The notes beneath the pieces were generated by a model. The model was given only the letters and a program-made list of their open reading frames with translations. It searched no databases and was not told the origin of the DNA. The position numbers were made by a program, and so were the translations under genes. From NCBI GenBank assembly GCA_019096065.1, contig JAGUCH010000004.1:5890001-5954000 (forward strand): DNA of 64,000 nucleotides, in the 5' to 3' direction. Each line of letters starts with the position of its first letter. The first letter of the stretch is position 1. Of the stretch, positions 11,478 through 23,900 are shown piece after piece. Source of the DNA: Paracyclopina nana (lineage: Eukaryota; Arthropoda; Copepoda; Cyclopoida; Cyclopettidae).

Positions 11478-14039
11478 TTACTTCTGGTGCAGTGTGGCAA
11501 ATTCAGTTTGAAAGCTAGCTGTTGTAGCAAAATGCTAGTGGTGATGTGATTTTCAGTTGCCCACTGAAACAAAAAGTTTGCGACAAAACTGAAACTCTAG
11601 TTTTCCATGGAAGCCAGTGCTACAAGGAAACTTTTCCAAAAACCACTTTGAAAAAAGTTAGTTCTGGTGCAGTGTGGCAAATTCAGTTTGAAAGCTGGCT
11701 GTAGTAGCGAAATGCTAGTGGCGATGCGATTTTCAGTTGCCCACTGAAACAAAAAGTTTGCGACAAAACTGAAACTCTAGTTTTCCATGGAAGCTAGTGG
11801 CAAAAGGAAACTTTTCCACAAACCACTTTGAAAAAAGTTACTTCTGGTGCAGTGTGGCAAATTCAGTTTGAAAGCTGGCTGTAGTAGCGAAATGCTAGTG
11901 GCGATGCGATTTTCAGTTGCCCACTGAAACAAAAAGTTTGCGACAAAACTGAAACTCTAGTTTTCCATGGAAGCTAGTGGCAAAAGGAAACTTTTCCACA
12001 AACCACTTTGAAAAAAGTTACTTCTGGTGCAGTGTGGCAAATTCAGTTTGAAAGCTAGCTGTTGTAGCAAAATGCTAGTGGTGATGTGATTTTCAGTTGC
12101 CTACTGAAACAAAAAGTTTGCGACAAAACTGAAACTCTAGTTTTCCATGGAAGCTAGTGGTAAAAGGAAACTTTTCCACAAACCACTTTGAAAAAAGTTA
12201 CTTCTGGTGCAGTGTGGCAAATTCAGTTTGAAAGCTAGCTGTTGTAGCAAAATGCTAGTGGTGATGTGATTTTCAGTTGCCTACTGAAACAAAAAGTTTG
12301 CGACAAAACTGAAACTCTAGTTTTCCATGGAAGCTAGTGGTAAAAGGAAACTTTTCCACAAACCACTTTGAAAAAAGTTACTTCTGGTGCAGTGTGGCAA
12401 ATTCAGTTTGAAAGCTGGCTGTAGTAGCGAAATGCTAGTGGCGATGCGATTTTCAGTTGCCCACTGAAACAAAAAGTTTGCGACAAAACTGAAACTCTAG
12501 TTTTCCATGGAAGCTAGTGGCAAAAGGAAACTTTTCCACAAACCACTTTGAAAAAAGTTACTTCTGGTGCAGTGTGGCAAATTCAGTTTGAAAGCTGGCT
12601 GTAGTAGCGAAATGCTAGTGGCGATGCGATTTTCAGTTGCCCACTGAAACAAAAATTTTGCGACAAAACTGAAACTCTAGTTTTCCATGGAAGCTAGTGC
12701 TGCAAGGAAACTTTTCCACAAACCACTTTGAAAAAAGTTACTTCTGGTGCAGTGTGGCAAATTCAGTTTGAAAGCTGGCTGTAGTAGCGAAATGCTAGTG
12801 GCGATGCGATTTTCAGTTGCCCACTGAAACAAAAAGTTTGCGACAAAACTGAAACTCTAGTTTTCCATGGAAGCTAGTGGTAAAAGGAAACTTTTCCACA
12901 AACCACTTTGAAAAAAGTTACTTCTGGTGCAGTGTGGCAAATTCAGTTTGAAAGCTGGCTGTAGTAGCGAAATGCTAGTTGCGATGCTATTTTCAGTTGC
13001 CCACTGAAACAAAACGTTTGCGACAAAACTGAAACTCTAGTTTTCCATGGAAGCTAGTGCTGCAAGGTAACTTTTCCACAAACCACTTTGAAAAAAGTTA
13101 CTTCTGGTGCAGTGTGGCAAATTCAGTTTGAAAGCTGGCTGTAGTAGCGAAATGCTAGTGGCGATGCGATTTTCAGTTGCCCACTGAAACAAAAATTTTG
13201 CGACAAAACTGAAACTCTAGTTTTCCATGGAAGCTAGTGCTGCAAGGAAACTTTTCCACAAACCACTTTGAAAAAAGTTACTTCTGGTGCAGTGTGGCAA
13301 ATTCAGTTTGAAAGCTGGCTGTAGTAGCGAAATGCTAGTGGCGATGCGATTTTCAGTTGCCCACTGAAACAAAAAGTTTGCGACAAAACTGAAACTCTAG
13401 TTTTCCATGGAAGCTAGTGGTAAAAGGAAACTTTTCCACAAACCACTTTGAAAAAAGTTACTTCTGGTGCAGTGTGGCAAATTCAGTTTGAAAGCTGGCT
13501 GTAGTAGCGAAATGCTAGTTGCGATGCTATTTTCAGTTGCCCACTGAAACAAAACGTTTGCGACAAAACTGAAACTCTAGTTTTCCATGGAAGCTAGTGC
13601 TGCAAGGTAACTTTTCCACAAACCACTTTGAAAAAAGTTACTTCTGGTGCAGTGTGGCAAATTCAGTTTGAAAGCTGGCTGTAGTAGCGAAATGCTAGTG
13701 GCGATGCGATTTTCAGTTGCCCACTGAAACAAAAAGTTTGCGACAAAACTGAAACTCTAGTTTTCCATGGAAGCTAGTGGCAAAAGGAAACTTTTCCACA
13801 AACCACTTTGAAAAAAGTTACTTCTGGTGCAGTGTGGCAAATTCAGTTTGAAAGCTGGCTGTAGTAGCGAAATGCTAGTGGCGATGCGATTTTCAGTTGC
13901 CCACTGAAACAAAAAGTTTGCGACAAAACTGAAACTCTAGTTTTCCATGGAAGCTAGTGGTAAAAGGAAACTTTTCCACAAACCACTTTGAAAAAAGTTA
14001 CTTCTGGTGCAGTGTGGCAAATTCAGTTTAAAAGCTGGC
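11478..14039 (-). repeat. 180-bp satellite array, right arm, inverted (about 14 copies)
   Basis: Reverse complement of the left-arm satellite with the same exact 180-bp period (CTTCTGGTGCAGTGTGGC, GTTGCCCACTGAAAC). The last unit decays at about 14036, where AAAGCTGGC runs into unrelated sequence. Together with the left arm it would form a hairpin of more than 2.5 kb in single-stranded DNA or read-through RNA. Confidence 0.97.
12541..13620. repeat. 540-bp higher-order repeat, two tandem copies
   Basis: Three successive 180-bp units carry distinctive variants: AAAAATTTTG at 12651, TAAAAGG at 12871, and the pair GCGATGCTAT/AAAACGTTTG at 12981-13020. The same three-unit block repeats at 13081-13620 with the variants in the same order, and I saw no difference between the two 540-bp blocks. 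Confidence 0.9.
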
Positions 14040-14093
14040 ATGAAACATTTCAAGTCACACGCTGACTATAAAGTTTGTGACAAAACTTTAAGG

Positions 14094-14313
14094 GCCTGTT
14101 CACCTGCTTATTATGGCGGATATTTTGGCAAAATATCGGAGAGAAATACTGACAAACTGAGCATTTTTATATTGGTGTAGGTTGGCTTTTGGTACCAATA
14201 GACATATTTCAGAGTCAAAATCTGAAAAATGATTTTACAAATACCATATATTTGCAAACATCAGCATAATATTGCCCGTTATTTCGCTAATAATAATGCA
14301 GGTGAACAGGGCC
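14094..14313. mobile_element. Nested MITE copy 1 (CCTGTTCACCTGC ends)
   Basis: The left end GGCCTGTTCACCTGCTTATT and the right end reading ATGCAGGTGAACAGGGCC are near-perfect inverted repeats around about 220 bp of AT-rich DNA with no coding capacity. Two relatives lie at 42551-42759 and about 35700-35900. It is inside the foldback element, between the right satellite arm and the right terminus. No clear target duplication is visible here. Confidence 0.7.
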
Positions 14314-14583
14314 TACGTCTTTTTTTCCATTGAATCTTGTGCTACTAGGAATTTTTCAAGCATTTGAAATCAATTACCTTTTCTGTTGAGGCGGCTTTAG
14401 TTTATTTATGTATGTGTTTTTCTGGTGCATTCTGGTTTAGCCTATTATTAGCACCTTGCAGATTGATGCAGGTTGGTGCTGGGTGGTGCAGGTTGGTGAA
14501 CGTCGGTGTAGTTTGGTGCAGTCCATTGCAGTACATTGCAGTCTAATGCAGTCCAGATCAGTTTGGTGCAGTATTTAGTCGCG

Positions 14584-14595
14584 GCCATTCCATAA
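14584..14595. repeat. Right 12-bp direct repeat (candidate target-site duplication)
   Basis: An exact copy of GCCATTCCATAA found at 7409-7420, directly after the right terminus of the foldback element. Confidence 0.75.
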
Positions 14596-14961
14596 GAATA
14601 ACCCGGAGGCATGAAATTGCATTATTCGTCGTCAGTGATGAAGATTATGCCATGTTCTAATTTTTGCGTGAGTGTCGCACGAGCTTAATGTTGTTGTCAA
14701 TTTTTTCCGCCAAATCGCAAGTCGCAACTCGCAACGTCACACTAGTACACACGCGTGCATTTTGTAAACAAAACGGCAGCTGCTGTTGCTGCTGTTACTC
14801 AGCTGACGCGCGTTCCAAGCTCGGTCCGCGCTTACGATGATCGCAACTTGTTCACCAGCTCAACGCTCAGTTTCAACCCGACTTTCATGGCTCAAAGTCG
14901 ATAATACTTTCAAGTGATTTGCTGCCAAAAATTGTGCGTGAAACTAACTTGCTTTTTCGAC
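14596..14961 (+). promoter_or_regulatory. Upstream region of the first ZP gene
   Basis: 366 bp between the foldback insertion and the first ZP start codon; it must contain the 5' UTR and core promoter unless transcription begins beyond the element. It has a GC-richer patch with repeated GCTGCTG/CAGCTG motifs (14776-14812) and ACGCGTG/ACGCGCG steps. No unambiguous TATA box is seen. Confidence 0.4.
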
Positions 14962-17900
14962 ATGGATTGGAAGTTCAGGTTTTTCGCAATACTGTGGTTG
15001 TCATTCACGTTTGCTGAGGTAAGAATCCAATTGATTTCGCATTTCGAGTTTTTTCCATCCTGGCGTTGAAATCACCGCCTTTTTTCTTGTTACATTTTGT
15101 CACAATTATCGCTGTGAATGTAGCAAACCCTCAAAAGGATGTCTTTACATGGCAATTTGAGTGGAACAAGAAAAATGCCACTTTTTACCTTCTTCGCTGA
15201 TAGCAGGCTAATCCATTGCAGTTTGTCTCTAAGGCAAACAGGATATAACTACTTCGCTTAATGTTGGGATTCATGGCCAATTTATGCGCTATTTTTAACT
15301 AATCCTACCATTGTCATGACAACTTCTATTGCATTGGTGAAAAATTACATGGTGCTACCTTTGTTTTAACCAGAGGTTTTCACATTAAGGGGTTGAATGC
15401 ATTTTTGATGGCTCCATTTCTGCCAATGCATTTTTTATTTTCATGCATATCATTGCACATTAGAATACCATTAAAGTGTTCCCAATCCCTTTAGCGCCTC
15501 TAAAGAAAAAAAGCAACTACCACTAGGATATTACTAAAAAAGCCACAAACTGCGTTTAGCCCTACAATAGTGGTCTGCTTTATTTGATGGTAGTAATTAC
15601 AACAAATCTCGAAAAGGTTACGTCAAATAATTGCCTCAAGGTTATTTTACAAATGATCGAGTTGAAATCAATCTCGTTGGCTTTTGACAGAGGGAAAAAA
15701 CCTAAATTGCCCGTCTCAAAGCATGAGATCCTTTTTGTTGTTCTCCAAATTGGTATCTTCTATAGCGCGTAATTATAGTTTGTTTCCTATCACCCCTTTG
15801 GGATATGTTTCAGAAATTGTTAAATGGCTCAATTTAGCTCGGAAACACTTGGTCATCATCATTGCTTTTAACTGCCATTGTTGTTTTGCAACTTTGCAGC
15901 AATATAATGTGTAGCCATAAAAGCAACGTTTACTGCGAAATGCATTATTTTCCATTGGAGTCCTGATTCGCCTTTTTGGCGGAAAATGGAGGTGCTAAAA
16001 TTGGCACTATCATAGTTTTAATGATTGAAGTGTGTGGCATCATATGAAATTGAGATTGATGTTGAAAAACTATTGAAAAAAGCAGTTAACAATTGAGTTG
16101 CATTATTATTGTAGAATGATATCTTCATCTACTCTTGCAGCATGTCCCATTGTGCAACAAAAGGCTTTGCCTTAAAAAATGGCAACAATGCACATATCAC
16201 ATTGGTTGTCGAATAATTGCTGCTGCTGAATTTTACTTTGTGCATGGCTGATTCATGATGTCAATGTCCTTCACCTTGTTTTACCGAGTGAAAAAAGTCT
16301 GAGGAGCATGACCAAAAATAACATTTTTTCGTGAACGATCGAAAAAAGCAAAAAAAGCCCGTTAGCTTCATTTTGGTGCTGTCAATCCTTGGTAAAGCTT
16401 ATAAGCTTTTTAAGTGTTTTTCAGGAGAAAAAAAACAACTTTGAAATAGGAGAAGTGGCAATTAAAAGGAGGCCAAAGTCTTGACATTTGGAAGTGCGTT
16501 GTAATGTCATGTAATGACTTTTTTTGGAAAAAGGGAATGCATGCAGATGACCACCATCATGCTTCAAAGTTACTACCACCAACTTACATGCAGTTAGGTT
16601 AATTTTGGAGCATTTTTCTGGTCTGGTGGCCACAGTGTCCTAGCTGCTGATCTATGGTTGATATGTGCAGAAATAACTTTTAAACATGACATTATTACAT
16701 GTATTTCGAAAATGTGATCGTGTTTTAGAATTTTTGAAAATCCTACAATTTCAAGGTCTGTCAAAGGAATCTTCTTTTTTGAGGCATTTTGCTGAACGCG
16801 TTGCACACACTGGCCACTTGCAGCCGCATTTGGCTCGGCCGAAATGCATAGCAATAATAATAAGATCTGGGTAGAGTTGGTAATGACTTGTCAAAACGTA
16901 TCAAAATTTTTCATGCCTCGCGTAATTTGCATTTGTTAACTTGTGGGCCTCTTGGGAGGTCTGTCTGCTGTATTTATTTCTTCAATGGGGCCAATTTTAT
17001 TCCCCAGAAATGAAAATGGGGTCGATTCTTCATTTTGAGGGGGCGTGGACGCGTTTTTGGGCTTTGGAACTAATCATCTGTTTTAATTTGTCTGATGGAA
17101 CACAGACTTCTCATATAATTGCCTACAAATGGTACACATATACCAAGCTGCTTGGGAGGTTAAAATCATAATTATGTAATTTACAACTAATCCTCTTATA
17201 GTGTAGACTGGAGCATAATCTGTCTTATAAGCTTCATCAATCCACTTGAACGTGGTGAATTGTCAGGTAGCTTTATTTCAAGCTATGAAAAAATGACTGC
17301 ATGTCATAATTAATGATTGTTTCTGTCATCAACCCAAGCATAGGAGATCTTGATAGCAATTTTCCAATTTATTACGACTGCTGTCATATGATCTGGGCTC
17401 AAAAAAGGAGCCATTGCCAGGCGTGAAATCACACAATAGCTGTTAGCTTGTGAAGATCATTAAGATCAATAATTGCCGTAGGTGGACAAGGGAAAGTGGA
17501 AAACTTCCCCATAAGTAATAAAGATTGAGGATTATGCCATAGCCACCAACAGTATACTGGCAAAATGCCATTTTTTGAGCTGTGGTCAGGGATTTTGAGG
17601 GAGAAATTCCAGTGCATTAGATGCAATAACGGCAGCAGTAGCCAAAAATGAAAAATACTTGTCCTATTGCCTATTTCACCTAGGCATGCGATCTGATAAG
17701 CGAGCCAAAATGAATGAATATGATCAAATCAGTACTTATAAATATTTTGAGGACCTCTCTTACCTTGTTAAAAACTAATCAAGCCATTTTGGTGCAGACC
17801 TGAGACAATAGTCACCATGATTATCTGTGCCTTTTAAGGCGCGAATTTGCAAATCGTGCGTAGCGGCGTAATAGGCAATAGCATCCTTCATCAACCAAGT

Positions 17901-20900
17901 GGATTCTGAAGGCAAACAGCAATTTCTTGACAAATCTCTGCCTCGTTAAAAATGCCTATCTGAAAATGTCATCTTGATGCCAAAAGCTTCTTGAAAAAAA
18001 AACCTGATGGCCTTCTTTAATCCTATATAGCATTTATGCATAAAATTCGTTCTGGCTTTGAGAAAGCATCCTTGAATTTTACACCTGTTTTAGCCTTGGT
18101 GAGCATTATCCTGTAAGTGTAGCAAATAGCTTATTTTTCTACACTTTTACTGATCAGTTTCAAAATTATTCCTTCATGGCATTCAGTTTGTTGAAAAAAA
18201 ATAAGCTGTGTGTGTGTCCGTCTAACGATGGCTATTCAAAATGGGCGCTTTTTGTGATGATGTCGAGATAAAAGCAACCCTATATCAAGTATGGACTTGG
18301 CTCTGAAAATGCAGCAGTCAACGATCATTCCAACAAAAGGCCCTTGTCAACTGTGAGAAGCTTTTTCCCTGACTTTTTACTCGTTTTCGTCCATTCACAA
18401 ACTCTTAAAAGTTTTGATGATGCATACTTCTCTCGTGTCAAAGATGAGGCATAAATCTTGCACCAACGCGGCCTTTATTTGCATTATCTAGCAAAAATAT
18501 TCAGCTCTTGCCAAAAAGTTATTTTTCCACTTTACGAGGAATTCGCTGCAAGGATTAGGCAAAAATACTTGACTTCCTTTGCATTTGCAGATTATTTTTT
18601 AGTGTGACAGTGCTTTGATTTATTTTCAATTCCCGTCGAACAACCCAATGTGCTACTGCATTTTTTTCACTTGATTCCTCCTTTGCAAGACTGATAATTG
18701 GTGCATTTTTTATCATAGAGGATTGTGAAGTATCCGGAGTTCGAAATGTGTGTGTGGTCAGCTTGTTGAAAATATGCACTAGGAACTTGAAAAATCCACG
18801 TGCTTGAAAAAACCACACCATTAGCTACTTCGATTGAGAAGTGGCTTTTATTTTTCAAATATATGACAAAAATGAAAAGTCAAGATTGAGTCAGTAACAA
18901 TATTGACACATACTCAAGTTCCACGCAGCAGTATGTATACGTAATGAATTTTTATGGCTCTTTAATTTGCATGTGCTGAAAGATAATGAAACGCAATTCA
19001 AGTAAACGAGGAACTTGACTTAATGAACCGAATTTTTTCTCCGTCAACAATTTCCTGGCTAGTGAACTTGTAATTATGAAGCTATATCGCGCAAAAAAGG
19101 CAATATCTGCACGATAAGCAAATTACTCTTGCCAATTATATGCTACGTACGTTTTCGAAGCCGGAACTGCTCAAATGTATACATATAATAAGCTAGTAAA
19201 CATTTTTGAGATTGGAATCATTAGCCAATATTTCAAAGACAACAAACTGCAATTAGTTGGGGCTTTTTTTCGTGACCTTCATGAGTGCGACATATTATTA
19301 CTCCTTTGGGTTTTGGCACGTGATAAAAAGATGAGTTCAACTTCCTCATGAGATGGTGACTGGATACAAGAAGTATGTGCTGTGTATAGTATGTATACCT
19401 CTTTTTATTGCTTTAAAAACGTGCCAATTTTCACAAGTTAAATTATGCTCATTTGCATACTAAATTCGTGGTGCTTTGCAAAACATTCAAAATGTTCTTC
19501 AAGCCACCAAAACTGATTCTTATCCGTCGCCTTGTTTTTGGTCCTTGCTTCTTTCCACGCATTTTTCCACTTTTTGCTCTGGTTAAGGACACATTGCAGA
19601 TGTTTGATAGATGACTTGTAGATTGTAGAAGACGCACAAAAAGGCCTAGGAAGCTGAGGGCACACACTAATATAATCAATTGCAATTCAAGAGCTTAGTA
19701 GTGCTACATAATGGGAGAAAAAGCGTGACTCTTTAGAAATGCGCATAGTTTTTCAAGGTCCCCTTTCAATATACTAAGCCTTGTGCATTGTAGGTCTTCT
19801 TGCAACAATCAATCTCAATACTACCATCTACTTTACATTTGCCAGAAGAGCCTTGCTGAAAAACATCATCATCAGAAAAAATTCGAGCATGTCATGAAGG
19901 AACGGAAGCAGCTTCAAATCGTAGGAGGAAAAAAGTTCGACGTCGACAAGTGCAACAGCAAATTCGTGATTGAGCTCTTTGTATGAAATTAACAATAGTA
20001 GGCCTCAAGTATCAATCATCGACGGTTATACGCAGAAGTAGAGATGAAAAATCCTCGTGCAGCTCATTGACTTCCTTCATTTGACGAGATTTTATGACAG
20101 CCACGTGGTTTTTAACGGAAAAACGTGCATATGACAAAACAGGCTCTCTTTTCTCCGTCTTATCATAAATCATGGCATAATAATGCAAAAGATGAGTAAT
20201 TGTGGTCGGTCAGAATTCAGAAGCAGCTTTTTTGCTATATAGCAAATTGGTTTTTTGGGGCGTGACTCATTTTGCTACTACATACTACCACTAGCTACAA
20301 AAGCATTTTCTCGAGTAGAAAGTCAAATTATTGCTGACAATCAAAAAAGATCGTGCCAAAGCCTAACAACTACCAATTCCCTGAGCCCTCCATCATTTAC
20401 CACAACAAATATTGACTCATCATCATGAACCAAGAAGACCTTTCTCCCTTGTGATTGTGTGAGCCCATGTTATTGCCAAAAAGAGCCACGTGGACACAAA
20501 AATCGTGAAGTTGCTCAAAGGAAAAATCTCATTGTCATTCTGTATGTGGCAGCTAATGCCTTTTAAGTCGACGGGAAACATTTGACACAAAATGGATCAT
20601 CTCACAAAAAGCTCATCTTTTATGGTGAAATGTGTGCTGTTGCTGCTATTTGCTGCATTTGGGAGAAAACTGTGGTACCAAGTAGGCCTAGTTCATAGTA
20701 TAATGGTCCGGCTAAGAAATTGAGTTTGTTGGCAGTATTGCTTGGTCAATCATCCGAATCTACTATTTTGGCCTTTGCAATGCAAGTTCAGTCTAGTGTA
20801 AAATATGAAGCAAGCAGGCATTTGTTTTTACTGCCATTATATACTAGGCTACCACAGAAGCTGAGCAATTGTAGCTGATCTCTTGTCTCTCTTTTTTTCG

Positions 20901-23900
20901 AGTTGTTTTAACATGCAAAGAAAATGTCAAGAAAGAACGAAGAATTCCATGGGAATAAACAATGACTTTTTTGCTGCCCAACAAACCCAGTCTACATTTG
21001 CAGCTCAACTGGCCGTTTTACATGCACATACTCCATTATTAAAGCAAAAAGCCTTTTTGGCCACTGACCAAATGGAATAATTTGAATTTTGACTTATCAT
21101 TCTCATTTCTACACCAAGATTGTATATTTTGTAATTAATTACTCTGCAGGCCGAATTGTTGTAAGCCTCTTTTTCCTGGAAGACCTTCAGCGCACTGGAG
21201 AGTGATTGGGATCGTGAAAAACAGGCCTATTTAGGGATTAAAAAACCTGCTGCTCTTAGCATGAAAAACGCCGAATAAAGAAGTTACCATAAAAAGTTGC
21301 AACATGACATCTACAAAATAATCAACCTTGAATTTTTGACACCTGCGGTGGTTTCTGCTGAATATTCGAAATGTGTCCCATTTTAATGGAATTCTAAATG
21401 CTCCACCACATTTTCAACAAATCAATGTAGATCGGAATTTCAGGTTTTTTCGGGGGCTAAAGCCCCCAGTGTGATTACACAGGGTAAGACAGAAAAAAAT
21501 GTTGATTGTTGGCAGTTCACGGTTTGGTGACTTTTCTGAAAGGATTGATTTACTTACCGATAAAAAGATAGGAGGGGCCCAAAAAATGCAGATTACCAGT
21601 ACATAGAACAAAAAGGCATTTTGTGTTCACTATGGTTTAATTTCGGTCTTTGTTGGTTTTCGGAGGCTCCACGTGATTAATCTTGGCATCTTTCATTAGA
21701 TCACCTGTCAAAAGATGTTGGAAGAAGAGTAGCTGTAGCATTTTCAACAAGCAGCAACGGAAAAAAGCAGCCAAAATGATAGTCATCAATCAATTTTTGG
21801 CCTACTTCGATTATGATAATAAATGTAGAAGTTGCAGCAGCAGCAGCAGCAGCCAGGACCAATAAAATGCAGACAAAAACGATAGAAAATGACCCCAAGG
21901 CTATAAAAATTAACCCACGTGGGTTTTTGCTCCTTCCACCTGCTGCAAAATCATCATTTTTCCTCCTTACCTGCAATATGCATTTTTAAGCCCTGTGATA
22001 TTATTATTCTTTGTCTGAAATGGCATAAATGAGAAAAATGCACTCTCTTGGCAAAAGGCACTTTTGATGTAGCCCTCAGATATGCTCATCCGGTTCATAA
22101 ACATAAATTAGCACCATTTCATTATAAGCTGCATTCCTGAGAAAAAGATCCTTTTATTTAATAGCATTTTAATAATGTCAGCAACAGCGGTAATCGAGAA
22201 ATTCTCCACACGCTTTTAGTTGTTGGCATCCAAATGATGCTGATGATGATCATCAGTCGATTTGGTGTATTCAAAACTCATGAATAAGCTTGTAAATGTC
22301 CAAAAATGCCCAAAATGATGATGGTGAGAGAATTCCACGTGCCAAAACTTTAGTGCGTTTGACAGCAATTCACTGTTCCATTCTTGCGTAGCTGCGAGTG
22401 ATCAGTTAATTCCAGCTACAAAAAAAGTAATCATGACTTGTGGTGACTATAGGGTGTGTGTGCAAGCTTGCTTGAGCCCCCCTTTATTTGCCTACATAAT
22501 TTGACTTTGCTATCGGCCATATAAGAGAACTGATAAAGATTTGAATGGCCAGAGGTAGAAGCAAATTGGTGTGGTGTTTTTATGATTCAACACTCTGGCA
22601 ACGCTGCTGCGAGTTACATTGCATCAGCTGACATTCTTCTGCTACCCATCCATTTCATACAGCAATATTTAAGCCTCAATTGTTGGCTAATGAAGTGACA
22701 AAGGACGGCGTTTATGTAGAATGCAGGCATTAAAAAAATGCTGCGACTGGATAAAGAAATGTGTTTTTTAGTTGGCTTGTAAAAAAATAATCTTCAATGG
22801 GGTCATTATCTGGTCAAAATGTTAACACATGCAAACAAGCTATGCTGGATTCTGGGCACGTTCCAAAGTTTGTTGTTGTAGTAGTACGTATAGCACTGCT
22901 ACACAAAGCCAATAAAGAATTTGCTCGAATTTGAGGCCCAGCTTGGGCCATGGCCCTCAATTATCGTTTGCCACCGTGAGGGCACTTCAAAAAATAGCCC
23001 CTCAAGTAAGCTTATCCGAAAATGTAGTGGCATGATTGAACTATATTGGAAAATTAAGAATGTTTTTGAGTCAGCGTTACATCTGAGTGTTTCTTCATTG
23101 GGCCCCATGCGCAAGAGAATGCTGCTTGGCTCACTATGGGGTCAATCAGATTTTGGCAGAACAAAGCTTATCTAAGGTGCAAATCGAATTTCGGTTGAGC
23201 ATAAAAGGGTTAATGGATTCTCAATGATCTCATGATCTTGCCCATTTAAAACCTTTTAAACACCAACATGAAACTTGAAAGGGGCATCCTCTCTCCTCTT
23301 GGCCATTAATTAAAAGCCAGTGGTGCAGCAGCCATAATAATCAGCTTTTTCAATTAATTACTAGACATGGCGTGGTTATTAAAAAGCATGATAGCTTATG
23401 GTAGCTCTGTTTCACCTTTGGGTGAACAAAAGGGGCCCCCATTAAAGAACCACCAACGCCCTATAAATCGAGAAAAGGGCCAAGGGGAAAAGTGTTATAT
23501 TTGAGGGTCCAAAGGCATAGAGCTGCGTGTGTGGGTGTAGGTGAAAAAAACCGTAGGCGCTAAAGTTTCTTTTTTCCTTTGCAGAATAATGATGTCCATG
23601 GCCAGAACTCTGGCATTTTCTCCCCAATTGTTTCTGCGACCTGCAGGGCCGGAGTTATGACAGTCAAAGTGGAAACTCTGGACAATTTCTTTGGAGTGGT
23701 GCAAAGTAGGGATCATCGGAAACCCGAGTGTTCTGGGTATGGGGAAAATTCGCGAATTACCTACCTGCGCATCAACATGCTGGCTCAAACCACCGACCCT
23801 GAATATTGTGGAGTATTCATCAATGAGGTGAGGATGATGATGCAAAAACTGGGGCTATTAGTCATAGGCTACAGCTACTAACTACTAGCATTTTATTACT

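Larger units (their letters stand above)
7421..14583. mobile_element. Foldback-type element with inverted 180-bp satellite arms
   Basis: The block is flanked by a 12-bp direct repeat and has inverted ends. CTAAATACTGCACCAA at 7429-7444 is the exact reverse complement of 14563-14578, and a second 14-bp match (TGCAATGGACTGCA, 7447-7460) is the reverse complement of 14517-14530. Internally, a plus-oriented 180-bp satellite array (7660-11112) is followed by a 365-bp unique centre (11113-11477) and the same satellite in reverse orientation (11478-14039). I find no transposase frame, so it is non-autonomous. The architecture, with long inverted arms built of tandem repeats, is that of Foldback/FB and Galileo elements (established class). 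Superfamily assignment is open because the TSD length is ambiguous. It lies 379 bp upstream of the first ZP gene's start codon. Confidence 0.78.
15019..23584 (+). other. Large first intron of ZP paralogue A
   Basis: 8566 bp from the donor GAG|GTAAG to the acceptor TTTGCAG|AAT. No supported gene lies inside. Frames seen are short and contradictory between strands. It carries a cluster of CACGTG sites (listed separately), a CAG repeat and a small perfect hairpin near 21451-21468 (GGGGGCTAAAGCCCCC). Long first introns of developmentally regulated genes often hold enhancers; that is inference here. Confidence 0.6.

Noticed and set aside
21451-21468. Perfect hairpin GGGGGCTAAAGCCCCC suggestive of a terminator
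   Set aside because: Intrinsic terminators do not apply in a nuclear genome and nothing ends here; it lies in a large intron.
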